Source: Pseudomonadota bacterium (GTDB taxonomy: Bacteria; Pseudomonadota; Alphaproteobacteria; Rhizobiales; Xanthobacteraceae). From it: 64,000 nt of DNA. The notes under the pieces were generated by a model, which ran no database searches, was not told where the DNA came from, and saw nothing but the letters and a program-made list of their open reading frames with translations. The DNA is taken from the NCBI GenBank assembly GCA_023422775.1, contig JAFAGM010000140.1:28322-92321 (forward strand), read 5' to 3'. This document shows, piece after piece, positions 37,997-46,671 of this stretch (the stretch's first letter is position 1; each line of letters begins with the position of its first letter). Position numbers and translations under genes: made by a program.

Positions 37997-40900
37997 CTAT
38001 TCCTGCCGGATACGGTTAACCACCGCATGGATATCGGTCCAGGCAGGCTTGTCCGGCGCAAACTGCCGCCTGAGATAGGCGGCCAGTTCGGCGATCTGGC
38101 CGTCGGTCAGGCTGTCCCTGAAGGCCGGCATGTAGCCGAGATCGGTTACGGCCGGCTTGGTGATGCCGTGCAGGATCACCTGGATCAGATTGTCCGGCAC
38201 GGTGCTGTGCAAATTGCTGTTCAAAGCCAGAGACGGGCGGCTGCCGAACAACGGCGCGCCGCCGACCTCGTGGCAGACCGCGCAGGCGCCCTGGTAGAGC
38301 CGGGCGCCGATGCTGGAAGCTGCGGCCGTTCGCGTGCCGGTGGAGGCCTCGAGCCTGGCGGCAAGCGCTTCCTGCGCCGGCTTGTCGATGGCGTTGTCGT
38401 TGAACGAGCCGAGATAGACTGCCATGGCGCGGATGTCGGAATCGGGGAGGGTTGCGAGCTCCCTCATCACAGGCGCCATCGGCCCGGCCGCTACGCCATG
38501 GAAGCGGGACTCGCCGGTTCGCAAATAGGCGTACAACTCGTCCTCGTTCCACGGGATCGGCGCCCGCGACAGCGATGTCAGCGCGGGCGCTTCCCAGCCT
38601 TCCGCAAATCCGCCGGCGAGGTGGGCGTTCGCCATCTCCGCGCCGAGCGCGTTCCGCGGCGAATGGCAGGCGCCGCAATGGCCGAGCCCTTCGACCAGAT
38701 AGGCGCCCCGATTCCAGATATCGGATTTGGTCGGGTCGGGTTGAAACACACTGGGCTTGTGGAACAGCGCGTTCCATCCCGCCATCAGCGGGCGCAGGTT
38801 GAACGGGAATGCCAGCGCGTTATCCGGCGTCTCCGTGCGCACCGGCGGCTGCGCCATCAGGTAGGCATAGAGCGCCTGCATGTCGGCGTCGGTGGTCCTG
38901 GCGAAATGCGTGTAGGGAAACGCCGGGTAGAGATGCCGGCCGTCGCGATGAATGCCCTCGCGCATCGCGCGCTCGAAGGCGGGATAGGACCAGGCGCCGA
39001 TGCCGGTCTCGACGTCGGGCGTGATGTTGGTCGAATGGATCGTGCCGAACGGCGTCGGCAGCGGCCGTCCACCGGCGTTGAGGATACCGTTCACCGAGGT
39101 ATGGCACACGGCGCAGTCGCCGAGCGCGGCCAGTTGCTGGCCGCGGGCGATGGTCGCCTGCGAATAAACCGATGCATCGGGGCGTGCGATCGGTGCAATC
39201 GCGCGCCACGGCAGGACGGCGGCGCCGATGCCGAGCACGGCTACGCACAGCGCCGCGGCCGTCGCGAAAACGCCGGTGCGTCTGGCGAACGGACTTTGCC
39301 AGATGCGCGATGGAAACGCGGGTTGCGGCGGTGGCGCGGGCAGTGGCTTCGCGGTCGCCTGTTGCTCGCCGTGCAATCCTCGCAGGATGCGTTCCGGCGT
39401 GAACGGCAATTCACGAAAGCGAACGCCGGTCGCATCGTAGATGGCGTTGGCGATGGCCGCGGCGCTGGGGACGGAAGCGGACTCGCCGACGCCGAGCGGA
39501 GGCTGGTCCGGGCGCGGCAGCATCAGGACGTCGATGTCGGGCACCTCGGGGAATTTGATGATGGGATAGGCGCCCCATTCGCGCGCCGTCACCGAGCTGC
39601 GGTCGAACGAGACTTCCTCCATCAGTGCGCGGCTGGTCGACTGGATGACGTTGCCGTGGATCTGATGGCGGACGCCGTCCGGATTGATCATCAGGCCGGA
39701 ATCCTGCCCGGCCACCACGCGGGTGACGCTGACATCGCCGGTGGCCTTGTTGACGGCGACATCGGCGATCCATGCCGACCATGCCGCGCCATAGCCGGGA
39801 AACTTGCTGTGGACATAGAGTGCATAGGCGAAGCCACGTCCGCGGACGACGTCGCCTTCGGCTTGCTTCTCCTGCCGGACCGGCCGTGGCTTCCAGCCGG
39901 CGCGTTCGGCGACGGCATTGACGAGATCGATCGCGCGCTGGTCCTTCAGGTAGCGCAGGCGATACTCGATCGGGTCGACGCCGGCCTCGCTGGCGCATTC
40001 GTCGATGAAGGATTCATGCGCAAAGGTATTGGGCAGCGCCGAGACGCCGCGAAGCCACGAGGCGCGCACGATCGGCGGCATGTCGTGCGCGACCACGCGC
40101 AGATTGTCGTAGTCGTAGGGCGGGATCGCGGTGCGATCGCCCATCTCGAAGATGGCCGGCGTGTTCGGGATGGTGCCGGTGAGCAGCAGCGCCAGCGTGG
40201 GTGCGCCGTTCGATGGATAGCGCGTGGCGAAGTCGTATCCGGCGACGCTGCCGTCGGCGTTCAATCCGCCGTTGACGTCCATCAATTGCGCGGTGCCCTT
40301 GGGCTCCCACGCGTGCTCCTGTTCGCGCGTGAGCTGGACACGAACGGGACGGCCGACCGCGCGGGACAGCAGCACGGCGTCGGCGGAAACATCATCGGCG
40401 CAGTTGCGGCCGTAGCAGCCTGCGGCTTCAAGCCGGATCACTTCGATCTCGGCTTCGCGCCGGTGAATCAGTCGCGCCAGTTCGGTGCGCAGGTGATGCG
40501 GGTTCTGCGTGCCGGACCAGACCCTGGTGTGATCGTCCTGGCAATCCGCGACCGCGCAGGACGGGCCGATCGAGGCGTGCATCTGGTATGGCCAGATGTA
40601 GGTCCGCGGCATCGGCCTGGCCGCGCCGGCGATGGCGGCATCGACGTTGCCCTTGTCGATCAGCGTTCGTGGCACGGACGGATTGGCGCGCAGCGCGGTC
40701 TCGATGTCCTTCAGGTCCGGCAGTGTCGGCACCGGCTTCCAGGAAACCTTAAGCTGCGCCGCGGCCTTGATCGCATTTTCCTCGCGCTCGGCGACGACGC
40801 CGACGAAATCGCCGATGCGAACCACCGCCACGAGCCCCGGAATATCCCGCACGGAAGTCTCGTCGATCGCGATCAGGCTGCTGCCGATGAAGTCGCCGAC

Positions 40901-41551
40901 ATCGACGCCGGCATAGGGCGGGCGAACGACGCGGCCGTGCAGCATGCCGGGCACGCGCATGTCGTGGACATAGACCAGTTCGCCGGTCGCCTTTGCCGGC
41001 AGATCGACGCGCGGAATGGAGTGTCCGACGATGGTGTAGGCATCGGCGGACTTCACCGGAACATCGTCGGCCAGTTCAAGCTGGATGGTTTCGCCCGCGA
41101 TCAGTTCGCCGTAGCTGACACTGCGATTGTCCTTGCCGCGGATCAGGCCGTCCTCAATGACGAGATCCTCGACGGCATGCTCCAGCCGTTCTGCCGCGCG
41201 CGCGACCAGGAACTGACGTGCCTGTGCCGCCGCCTTGCGCAGCGGTACGGCGGTGATCTGGATGGTTTCGCTCGCAATAGTCGCCCCCTGATTGGGGACG
41301 AGCGCGGTGTCGCCAAGGACGACGACGACGCGCGCAAAGGAAACGTCGAGTTCCTCGGCGACGATCTGCCCGAGCGCGGTGCGGATGCCGGTACCGAGAT
41401 CGACGTGGCCGTTATAGGCAGTGACCGAACCGTCGGCGGTGATCTTGATGAAAGTCTCGAACTTGACGGCTTCGACGGGTGAGGCGGGACGGACGACAGA
41501 AAGTACGCCCTGCGAAGGTTCGCGATCCCCGGTCGTGTCAGGTGCGACCAT
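37997..41551 (-). CDS. nicB: Nicotinate dehydrogenase large subunit: molybdopterin domain fused to tri-haem cytochrome c
   Basis: A protein of 1184 residues. Residues from about 30 to 740 form a molybdopterin-cytosine-dinucleotide binding unit of the xanthine dehydrogenase family, with FAHESFIDECASEAGVDPIEYR and the late GVGESASVPSAAAIANAIY carrying the expected catalytic Glu. A membrane helix follows (about 765-785), then a cytochrome c region with three CxxCH sites at Cys813, Cys959 and Cys1090. This layout and length match NicB of Pseudomonas putida, which hydroxylates nicotinate to 6-hydroxynicotinate and sends electrons to the respiratory chain. Related fusions act on isoquinoline or aldehydes, so the substrate call rests on the neighbours. 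Its start shares one base with the stop of the 2Fe-2S subunit gene (TAATG). Confidence 0.88.
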   Translation of the reverse strand: MVAPDTTGDREPSQGVLSVVRPASPVEAVKFETFIKITADGSVTAYNGHVDLGTGIRTALGQIVAEELDVSFARVVVVLGDTALVPNQGATIASETIQITAVPLRKAAAQARQFLVARAAERLEHAVEDLVIEDGLIRGKDNRSVSYGELIAGETIQLELADDVPVKSADAYTIVGHSIPRVDLPAKATGELVYVHDMRVPGMLHGRVVRPPYAGVDVGDFIGSSLIAIDETSVRDIPGLVAVVRIGDFVGVVAEREENAIKAAAQLKVSWKPVPTLPDLKDIETALRANPSVPRTLIDKGNVDAAIAGAARPMPRTYIWPYQMHASIGPSCAVADCQDDHTRVWSGTQNPHHLRTELARLIHRREAEIEVIRLEAAGCYGRNCADDVSADAVLLSRAVGRPVRVQLTREQEHAWEPKGTAQLMDVNGGLNADGSVAGYDFATRYPSNGAPTLALLLTGTIPNTPAIFEMGDRTAIPPYDYDNLRVVAHDMPPIVRASWLRGVSALPNTFAHESFIDECASEAGVDPIEYRLRYLKDQRAIDLVNAVAERAGWKPRPVRQEKQAEGDVVRGRGFAYALYVHSKFPGYGAAWSAWIADVAVNKATGDVSVTRVVAGQDSGLMINPDGVRHQIHGNVIQSTSRALMEEVSFDRSSVTAREWGAYPIIKFPEVPDIDVLMLPRPDQPPLGVGESASVPSAAAIANAIYDATGVRFRELPFTPERILRGLHGEQQATAKPLPAPPPQPAFPSRIWQSPFARRTGVFATAAALCVAVLGIGAAVLPWRAIAPIARPDASVYSQATIARGQQLAALGDCAVCHTSVNGILNAGGRPLPTPFGTIHSTNITPDVETGIGAWSYPAFERAMREGIHRDGRHLYPAFPYTHFARTTDADMQALYAYLMAQPPVRTETPDNALAFPFNLRPLMAGWNALFHKPSVFQPDPTKSDIWNRGAYLVEGLGHCGACHSPRNALGAEMANAHLAGGFAEGWEAPALTSLSRAPIPWNEDELYAYLRTGESRFHGVAAGPMAPVMRELATLPDSDIRAMAVYLGSFNDNAIDKPAQEALAARLEASTGTRTAAASSIGARLYQGACAVCHEVGGAPLFGSRPSLALNSNLHSTVPDNLIQVILHGITKPAVTDLGYMPAFRDSLTDGQIAELAAYLRRQFAPDKPAWTDIHAVVNRIRQE

Positions 41552-42033
41552 TACGCCTGTACCTCTGCGACGTGGCCGGCAGCACGCAGCGCGGCGCGCA
41601 TGATCTCGACATGCGCGCCGCAGCGGCAGAGGTGATGACGCAGCGCTTCCATCACTTCATCCTGCGATGGACGTGGCGAGCGCAGCAACAATGCTTTCGT
41701 GGCGATGATCATGCCGTTGAGGCAATAGCCGCACTGAGCGGCCTGTTCGTGAATGAAGGCCCGCTGCACGGGGTCGGGATGCTCACGCGTCCCCAGCCCT
41801 TCAAGCGTCACGATGTCGCGCCCGGCGCAGCCTTCGAGCGGGATCACGCAGGAGCGCGCCGCAACGCCGTCGATCAGCACGGCGCAGGCGCCGCATTCGC
41901 CGAGACCGCAACCGTATTTCGGTCCGTTCAGGGCGAGGTCGTTGCGAAGCACATAGAGCAATGCAGTGTCGGGAGTAGCCTCGACATCGCAGGCCTTGCC
42001 GTTGACGGTCAGGCGCATCGTGCTCTGCGTCAT
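41551..42033 (-). CDS. nicA: Nicotinate dehydrogenase small subunit, 2x[2Fe-2S]
   Basis: 160 residues with the two-cluster fold of xanthine dehydrogenase-family iron-sulfur subunits. The plant-type cluster site is GCGLGECGACAVLIDG with a fourth Cys in AARSC, and the C-terminal helical cluster site is QCGYCLNGM plus HHLCRCGAH. It would pass electrons from the molybdenum centre to the haems of the partner subunit. The ATG at 42033 follows AGAGGGAGC; a longer frame to 42147 runs into the operator region and is rejected. Its gene diverges from the 6-hydroxynicotinate reductase gene, with a GTATAC palindrome 59 bases upstream of the start. Confidence 0.9.
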   Translation of the reverse strand: MTQSTMRLTVNGKACDVEATPDTALLYVLRNDLALNGPKYGCGLGECGACAVLIDGVAARSCVIPLEGCAGRDIVTLEGLGTREHPDPVQRAFIHEQAAQCGYCLNGMIIATKALLLRSPRPSQDEVMEALRHHLCRCGAHVEIMRAALRAAGHVAEVQA

Positions 42034-42091
42034 GCTCCCTCTGGCCCTCGCTGCGTTGCAAAATCCTGCGCTGGACGCACTGGAAGGATAC

Positions 42092-42107
42092 CGTTTGTAT
42101 ACAAACG
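42092..42107. promoter_or_regulatory. Operator palindrome O1, upstream of nicA
   Basis: A perfect 16-base palindrome, CGTTTGTATACAAACG, 59 bases upstream of the nicA start. It shares the core TnGTATACnA with O2 and with the double site at 54133. The shape suits a dimeric winged-helix repressor. Confidence 0.8.
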
Positions 42108-42244
42108 TGCAAGCGCAGCGTCCCGCGCTGCAGGGCGTTGCCCGCATTATGAACAGGGAGGCGAGGCAAATGAGTTATTATGCGGCAGGCGAGGCTTTTG
42201 CCTTCGAGGTCCGCTTGACAGCGTTCAACTCCGCGCGCAACATC

Positions 42245-42258
42245 GTTCGTATACGAAC
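42245..42258. promoter_or_regulatory. Operator palindrome O2, upstream of 6-hydroxynicotinate reductase
   Basis: A perfect 14-base palindrome, GTTCGTATACGAAC, 57 bases upstream of the reductase start. Its distance from its gene nearly equals that of O1 from nicA, so each divergent promoter seems to carry its own copy. Confidence 0.8.
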
Positions 42259-42314
42259 AAAGTGATCGCGAGAAAGCTGTTCCGACCGACGCCTCCTCGA
42301 CAGCAGGCTTGTTC

Positions 42315-43760
42315 ATGACTGATGCGACGACTGCCGGTGGCGACAAGATCCGCTGCGATGCCTGTCCGGTGATGTGCTACATCAAGCCGGGCGCGGCGGG
42401 CGCTTGCGACCGCTACGCCAATCACGACGGCGAACTGGTGCGCGTCGATCCGCATATCGTGCTGGAGCGAACGGTATCGCATGGCGGGCGGCTGGTGCCG
42501 TTCCAGGCCGGCGGCGACTGGGACGGCAAGCTCGTTCACGAACCGAACGTGTTCGTTACCGCGATCGGCGCCGGCACCACCTATCCCGACTACAAGCCGG
42601 CGCCCTTCATCGTGTCGTCGGAAGTCGACGGCGTCGATATGGTCACGGTCGTGACCGAAGGCATTTTCAGCTATTGCGGCGTCAAGGTGAAGATCGACAC
42701 CGACCGCTATCTCGGTCCGGAGACGGCTACCGTCCGCGCGCAGGGCGAGGTGATCGGCCATGTGACGACCAGCGAATACGGCTCGCAGATGCTGTCGCTC
42801 GGCGGCGTGCATCATCTGACCGGCGGTTCCAAGAAGGAAGGCCGCGTCACCTGCGACGCGCTGATGGACCTCTCCAACTGCAAGCCGGTAGAATTGACGA
42901 TCGATGGCGGCGCCACGGTCGTGGTGCAGGCCGGCTACCCGCCGATCGTCAACGGCGTGGCCGAAGAGCGCATGCGGGTAGGGTGCGGCTCGGCCACCAT
43001 CGGCATGTTCGCCAAGCAGTGGCACGGCAAGGTCGACGAGGTCGTGGTGGTGGACGACCACATCACCGGTGTGCTCAGTGAGCATCAGGCGGGCAAGCTC
43101 CTCGATATTCCCGATACCGGGATCAAGATGAAGGGCCGGCGCTCGACGCCCGGCCGTTACTTCCAGGTCGCCGATCCCGGAACGGGATGGGGCGGGACCA
43201 ACATTTCCGATCCGTTGTCGGTGCTGGGGCCGTTCAATCCCAGGGAGGCGCGACCGGGGCTGACCATGCTCATGGTTTCGACCACCGGAGAGCATGCCGC
43301 CTATTACGAGCTCGATGACGCGCTGCGGCCGGTCGAGAAGCCGATGCCGCCTGATCTCCAGTTTTCGGTCGAGCGCATCCAGGAGAATTGCGAACCGGCG
43401 CTGTGCACGGTGCTGTTCATGGGCGGCGCCGGCGGTTCGCTGCGCGCAGGCGTGACCGACAACCCGGTGCGGCTGACGCGGTCGGTCAAGGATGCGCTGA
43501 CGCGGGTCACCAGCGGCGGCGCGCCGGTTTATGTCTGGCCGGGTGGCGGGATTACCTTCATGGTCGACGTCACGCAGATGCCGGCCGGTGCTTTCGGATA
43601 TGTTCCGACGCCGGCGCTGGTGGCGCCGATCGAGTTCACGCTGCGGCTTTCCGATTATGCCGCGCTCGGCGGGCACATGGATCACGTTCGGCCGCTGGCG
43701 TCGTTGCGGGACAACACGGAACTTCGTTCGATGCCTCATATTCCGGGGCGGCGCGCATGA
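42315..43760 (+). CDS. 6-hydroxynicotinate reductase
   Basis: A 481-residue protein. The N-terminal RCDACPVMCYIKPGAAGACD (Cys14, 17, 21, 31) is an iron-sulfur site, and further Cys residues lie in SYCGVK, GCGSAT, NCKPVE and ENCEPALC. I recognise it as the 6-hydroxynicotinate reductase family. The Eubacterium barkeri enzyme (Hnr) reduces 6-hydroxynicotinate to 1,4,5,6-tetrahydro-6-oxonicotinate with reduced ferredoxin and is known to hold iron-sulfur clusters and a covalently bound flavin. The neighbours fit: a nicotinate hydroxylase is divergent, an enamidase lies downstream, and an FNR gene is divergent from the enamidase. The ATG at 42315 is preferred over a TTG six bases earlier. The stop overlaps the next gene (ATGA). 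Confidence 0.82.
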   Translation: MTDATTAGGDKIRCDACPVMCYIKPGAAGACDRYANHDGELVRVDPHIVLERTVSHGGRLVPFQAGGDWDGKLVHEPNVFVTAIGAGTTYPDYKPAPFIVSSEVDGVDMVTVVTEGIFSYCGVKVKIDTDRYLGPETATVRAQGEVIGHVTTSEYGSQMLSLGGVHHLTGGSKKEGRVTCDALMDLSNCKPVELTIDGGATVVVQAGYPPIVNGVAEERMRVGCGSATIGMFAKQWHGKVDEVVVVDDHITGVLSEHQAGKLLDIPDTGIKMKGRRSTPGRYFQVADPGTGWGGTNISDPLSVLGPFNPREARPGLTMLMVSTTGEHAAYYELDDALRPVEKPMPPDLQFSVERIQENCEPALCTVLFMGGAGGSLRAGVTDNPVRLTRSVKDALTRVTSGGAPVYVWPGGGITFMVDVTQMPAGAFGYVPTPALVAPIEFTLRLSDYAALGGHMDHVRPLASLRDNTELRSMPHIPGRRA

Positions 43761-44665
43761 CGCGGCTCCCGCAAATCGCACTTCTGCCTGACGGCAAGCG
43801 GCTGCATTTGCAGGACGGTCCGATCGATCTGGTCATCGAGGCGAGTGGCGGCGAGGCCGAGGTGCGTGCCGCCCATGAGGCGGCGGCGCGGCGATTTACC
43901 GGCCTGCTCGATGAGCTCTGCGGGGAGTTGGTCGAGTTACGCCGGCCGGCCGATCCGATGCGGTGCACGTTGAAGGGCGTTGTCGCGCGCCGCATGCATG
44001 CGGCCGTGGCGCCGTTTGCGGCGGAGCAGTTCATCACGCCGATGGCCGCAGTGGCGGGCAGTGTCGCGGAGGAAATTCTTGGCGCGATGCTGGAGGCTGC
44101 GCGGCTGCAGCGGGCTTACGTCAACAATGGCGGCGACATCGCGCTGCATCTGACCGGTGGTGCGCATTTCACCGTCGGGCTGATGGACCGGCCGGACCGA
44201 TACGGCCTGATGCGAACGATCGACATCGAAGCGGATGATCCGGCGCGAGGTATCGCGACCAGCGGGCGCCACGGCCGCAGTTTTTCGCTCGGCATTGCCG
44301 ATGCGGTCACCGTGCTGGCGCGAACGGCGTCGCAGGCCGATGCCGCCGCCACCATTATTGCGAATGCCGTGGACCTGCCCGGTCATCCTGCCATTGTCCG
44401 CTGTCCGGCCAATGATCTGCGGCCCGATAGCGACCTCGGCGCGCGCCTCGTCACCCGGGACGTCGGCGCTATCGGCGCTGGCGAGGTCGACGAGGCGTTG
44501 AGGGCGGGGGCCGGCCGGGCGCGGCAATTGCTCGCGGCGGGATTGATCGAAGGTGCGGCCTTGCGTCTACTGGGCGAGACGGTCGTGGTGGGCGCAAAAG
44601 GGATCGGGACACGGCCGCTGCCGACGCTCCGTGGAAGCGCGATAGAGAGGCCGATGCATGTTTGA
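43757..44665 (+). CDS. UPF0280 family protein (ApbE-like fold)
   Basis: A 302-residue protein of UPF0280, a family without an assigned reaction. Known structures and profiles place it near the ApbE (flavin transferase) fold. Recognisable blocks are ITPMAAVAGSVAEEILGAML, AYVNNGGDIALHL, GIATSGRHGRSFSLGIADAV and DAAATIIANAVD. These parallel the ApbE motifs for the NGGD turn and the GxATSG loop. Its start overlaps the stop of the reductase gene, so the two are translationally coupled. Because the related 6-hydroxynicotinate reductase carries a covalent flavin, I infer that this protein may attach that flavin. That is a hypothesis from fold and context. Confidence 0.85.
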   Translation: MTRLPQIALLPDGKRLHLQDGPIDLVIEASGGEAEVRAAHEAAARRFTGLLDELCGELVELRRPADPMRCTLKGVVARRMHAAVAPFAAEQFITPMAAVAGSVAEEILGAMLEAARLQRAYVNNGGDIALHLTGGAHFTVGLMDRPDRYGLMRTIDIEADDPARGIATSGRHGRSFSLGIADAVTVLARTASQADAAATIIANAVDLPGHPAIVRCPANDLRPDSDLGARLVTRDVGAIGAGEVDEALRAGAGRARQLLAAGLIEGAALRLLGETVVVGAKGIGTRPLPTLRGSAIERPMHV

Positions 44666-44685
44666 TCGAGAGCGAGGCACATAGA

Positions 44686-45270
44686 ATGAGCGCGGTCATT
44701 CGAAAGATCGTCACGGTGGTCGAGGAAACCCATCTGGAAATGGGGCAGAAGGTCGCGCCGCCGACCCGGCGAGCGGCGGCGATTGCCGTGATCGAAAACC
44801 CGTTTGCGGGCCGCTATGTCGAAGACCTTTCGCCGCTGATCGCGATCGGCGAGGAACTCGGCGAACTGCTGTCGAAAAAGGCCGTTGCCGCCCTCGGTAT
44901 CGACGGCGCCAGGGCGCATAGCTACGGGAAGGCCGCCGCCGTCGGCGAAAACGGCGAACTCGAACATGCGGCAGCGATCTTGCATCCGAAGATGGGCGCG
45001 CCGGTGCGGAAAGTCCTGAGCAAGGGCGCGGCGCTGATCCCGTCGTCTAAGAAGCGCAGCGGGCCGGGCACCACGCTGGATATTCCGCTCGGTCACAAGG
45101 ATGCGGCATTCGTGCGCAGCCATTTCGACGGCATGGAGGTGCAGATCAACGATGCGCCGCGCGCCAACGAGATCATGGTCGCGGTAGCGGTCACCGATAG
45201 CGGCAGGCCCCTGCCGCGCGTCGGCGGGCTTACGGTTTCGGAAGTCAAAGGCGAAGACGGTTTGAGATAA
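44686..45270 (+). CDS. Amino acid synthesis (AA_synth, PF06684) family protein
   Basis: A protein of 194 residues from the AA_synth family, named historically and without a firm biochemical role. Typical segments are IRKIVTVVEETHLEMGQ, AVIENPFAGRYVEDLSPLI and LGHKDAAFVRSHFDGMEVQI. It sits 20 bases after the UPF0280 gene and just before the Liv transporter genes, so it is probably co-transcribed with the nicotinate genes. It may act on a ring-reduced or ring-opened intermediate, but nothing in the sequence shows a reaction. A TTG at 44662 overlapping the previous stop is an alternative start. Confidence 0.82.
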   Translation: MSAVIRKIVTVVEETHLEMGQKVAPPTRRAAAIAVIENPFAGRYVEDLSPLIAIGEELGELLSKKAVAALGIDGARAHSYGKAAAVGENGELEHAAAILHPKMGAPVRKVLSKGAALIPSSKKRSGPGTTLDIPLGHKDAAFVRSHFDGMEVQINDAPRANEIMVAVAVTDSGRPLPRVGGLTVSEVKGEDGLR

Positions 45271-45293
45271 TTGCGTCAACATTGGAGGTAGGG

Positions 45294-46496
45294 ATGCAAC
45301 GTAGACATCTGCTGGGAGCAGGATTGGCGATCGCAGTCGCCGGCATGGCCAATACGGCCATGGCACAGAGCGAGATCAAGATCGGCGAAATCAACAGCTA
45401 CTCGCTGTTGCCGGCATTCACCGAGCCATACCGCAAGGGATGGCAGCTCGCAGTCGAGGAAATCAATACCGCCGGCGGCATCAATGGCAAGAAGCTCGTC
45501 GTCATCTCCAAGGATGACGGCGGCAAGCCGGCGGACGCGACCACTGCCGCCAACGAACTGGTGTCGAGCGAGAACGTGGCGATGCTGACCGGCACGTTCC
45601 TTTCCAACATCGGCCTTGCCGTCAGTGATTTCGCCAACCAGAAGAAGGTGTTCTTCCTGGCGGCGGAGCCCCTGACCGACGCCATCACCTGGTCGAAGGG
45701 CAATCGCTACACGTTCCGCCTGCGCCCCTCCAACTACATGCAGGCGGCGATGCTGGTGGAGGAAGCCGCAAAGCTCCCCGCCAAGCGCTGGGCGACGATC
45801 GCGCCGAACTATGAATATGGCCAGTCGGCCGTTGCCGTGTTCAAGAAGCTGATGTCGGAGAAGCGCCCCGACATCCAGTGGGTCGACGAGCAGTGGCCGC
45901 CGCAGGGCAAGATCGACGCCGGTCCGGTGGTGCAGGCGGTTGCCGCGGCCAATCCGGAAGCGATCCTCAACGTCACTTTCGGCGCTGATCTCGTCAAGCT
46001 CGTGCGCGAAGGCAACACCCGCGGCCTGTTCAAGGATCGTGCGGTGGTCAGCTTCCTCACCGGTGAACCGGAATATCTCGATCCGCTGAAGGACGAGACG
46101 CCGACGGGCTGGATCGTCACGGGTTACCCCTGGTACGACATCAAGACGCCGGATCACGACAAGTTTCTCAAGGCCTATCAGGCCAAGTTCAACGACTATC
46201 CGCGGCTTGGTTCGATCGTCGGCTACCAGACCATCAAGGCGGCCGCGGCGATTCTTGCAAAAGCCAATTCGACCGATCCGGAGAAGCTGATCGCGGCGAC
46301 CGAGGGACTGTCGATGCCGTCGCCGTTCGGCGAGATCACCTTCCGCAAGATCGATCACCAGTCGACGCTGGGTGCCTATGTCGGCAAGACCGCGCTGAAA
46401 GACGGCAAGGGCGTGATGGTGAATTCGGTCTATCGCAAGGGGGGCGACTATCTCCCGAGCGATGCCGAAGTGGAGAAGCTCCGCCCGAAGCAGTGA
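45294..46496 (+). CDS. Branched-chain-type ABC transporter substrate-binding protein (LivK-like)
   Basis: A periplasmic binding protein of 400 residues (Peripla_BP_6). The Tat-like signal QRRHLLGAGLAIAVAG is followed by the mature start QSEIKIGEINSYS. The GGINGKKLVVISKDDGGKP block and the hinge-region NYEYGQSAVAVF are typical. GGAGG stands about eight bases before the ATG at 45294. In this family many members bind aromatic acids or amides rather than leucine. Its place in the nicotinate operon points to nicotinate, 6-hydroxynicotinate or a related acid as ligand. A family B repeat separates it from the permease gene. Confidence 0.9.
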   Translation: MQRRHLLGAGLAIAVAGMANTAMAQSEIKIGEINSYSLLPAFTEPYRKGWQLAVEEINTAGGINGKKLVVISKDDGGKPADATTAANELVSSENVAMLTGTFLSNIGLAVSDFANQKKVFFLAAEPLTDAITWSKGNRYTFRLRPSNYMQAAMLVEEAAKLPAKRWATIAPNYEYGQSAVAVFKKLMSEKRPDIQWVDEQWPPQGKIDAGPVVQAVAAANPEAILNVTFGADLVKLVREGNTRGLFKDRAVVSFLTGEPEYLDPLKDETPTGWIVTGYPWYDIKTPDHDKFLKAYQAKFNDYPRLGSIVGYQTIKAAAAILAKANSTDPEKLIAATEGLSMPSPFGEITFRKIDHQSTLGAYVGKTALKDGKGVMVNSVYRKGGDYLPSDAEVEKLRPKQ

Positions 46497-46513
46497 GCTT
46501 TGGCGGAGGTCTG

Positions 46514-46638
46514 CGGCCTTCATGGTTCGAGACGCGCGGCCGTGCCGCGCTCCTCACCATGAGGGTCCGAAGGACCTCTTCCATCGATGACCTCATCCTG
46601 AGGAGGCGCGAAGCGCCGTCTCGAGGGATGAAGGCCCC
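46514..46638. repeat. Palindromic repeat family B, copy 2
   Basis: An element of about 125 bases related to the one at 34354, with TTCATGGTTCGAGACGCG, CTCCTCACCATGAGG and CCTCATCCTGAGGAG. It is inserted between the LivK-like and permease genes of one operon, where it could act as an mRNA hairpin that sets the expression ratio of binding protein to permease. Confidence 0.82.
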
Positions 46639-46671
46639 GCTCTGACGATTGCACTCAACCCCGGACCGCAC

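Noticed and set aside
34946..41482. Very long rightward open frame (over 2,100 codons) opposite nicB, pncB and metY
   Set aside because: It lies entirely antisense to three well-supported genes, has Arg/Gly/Asp-rich composition without family motifs, and is the expected mirror of third-position GC bias.
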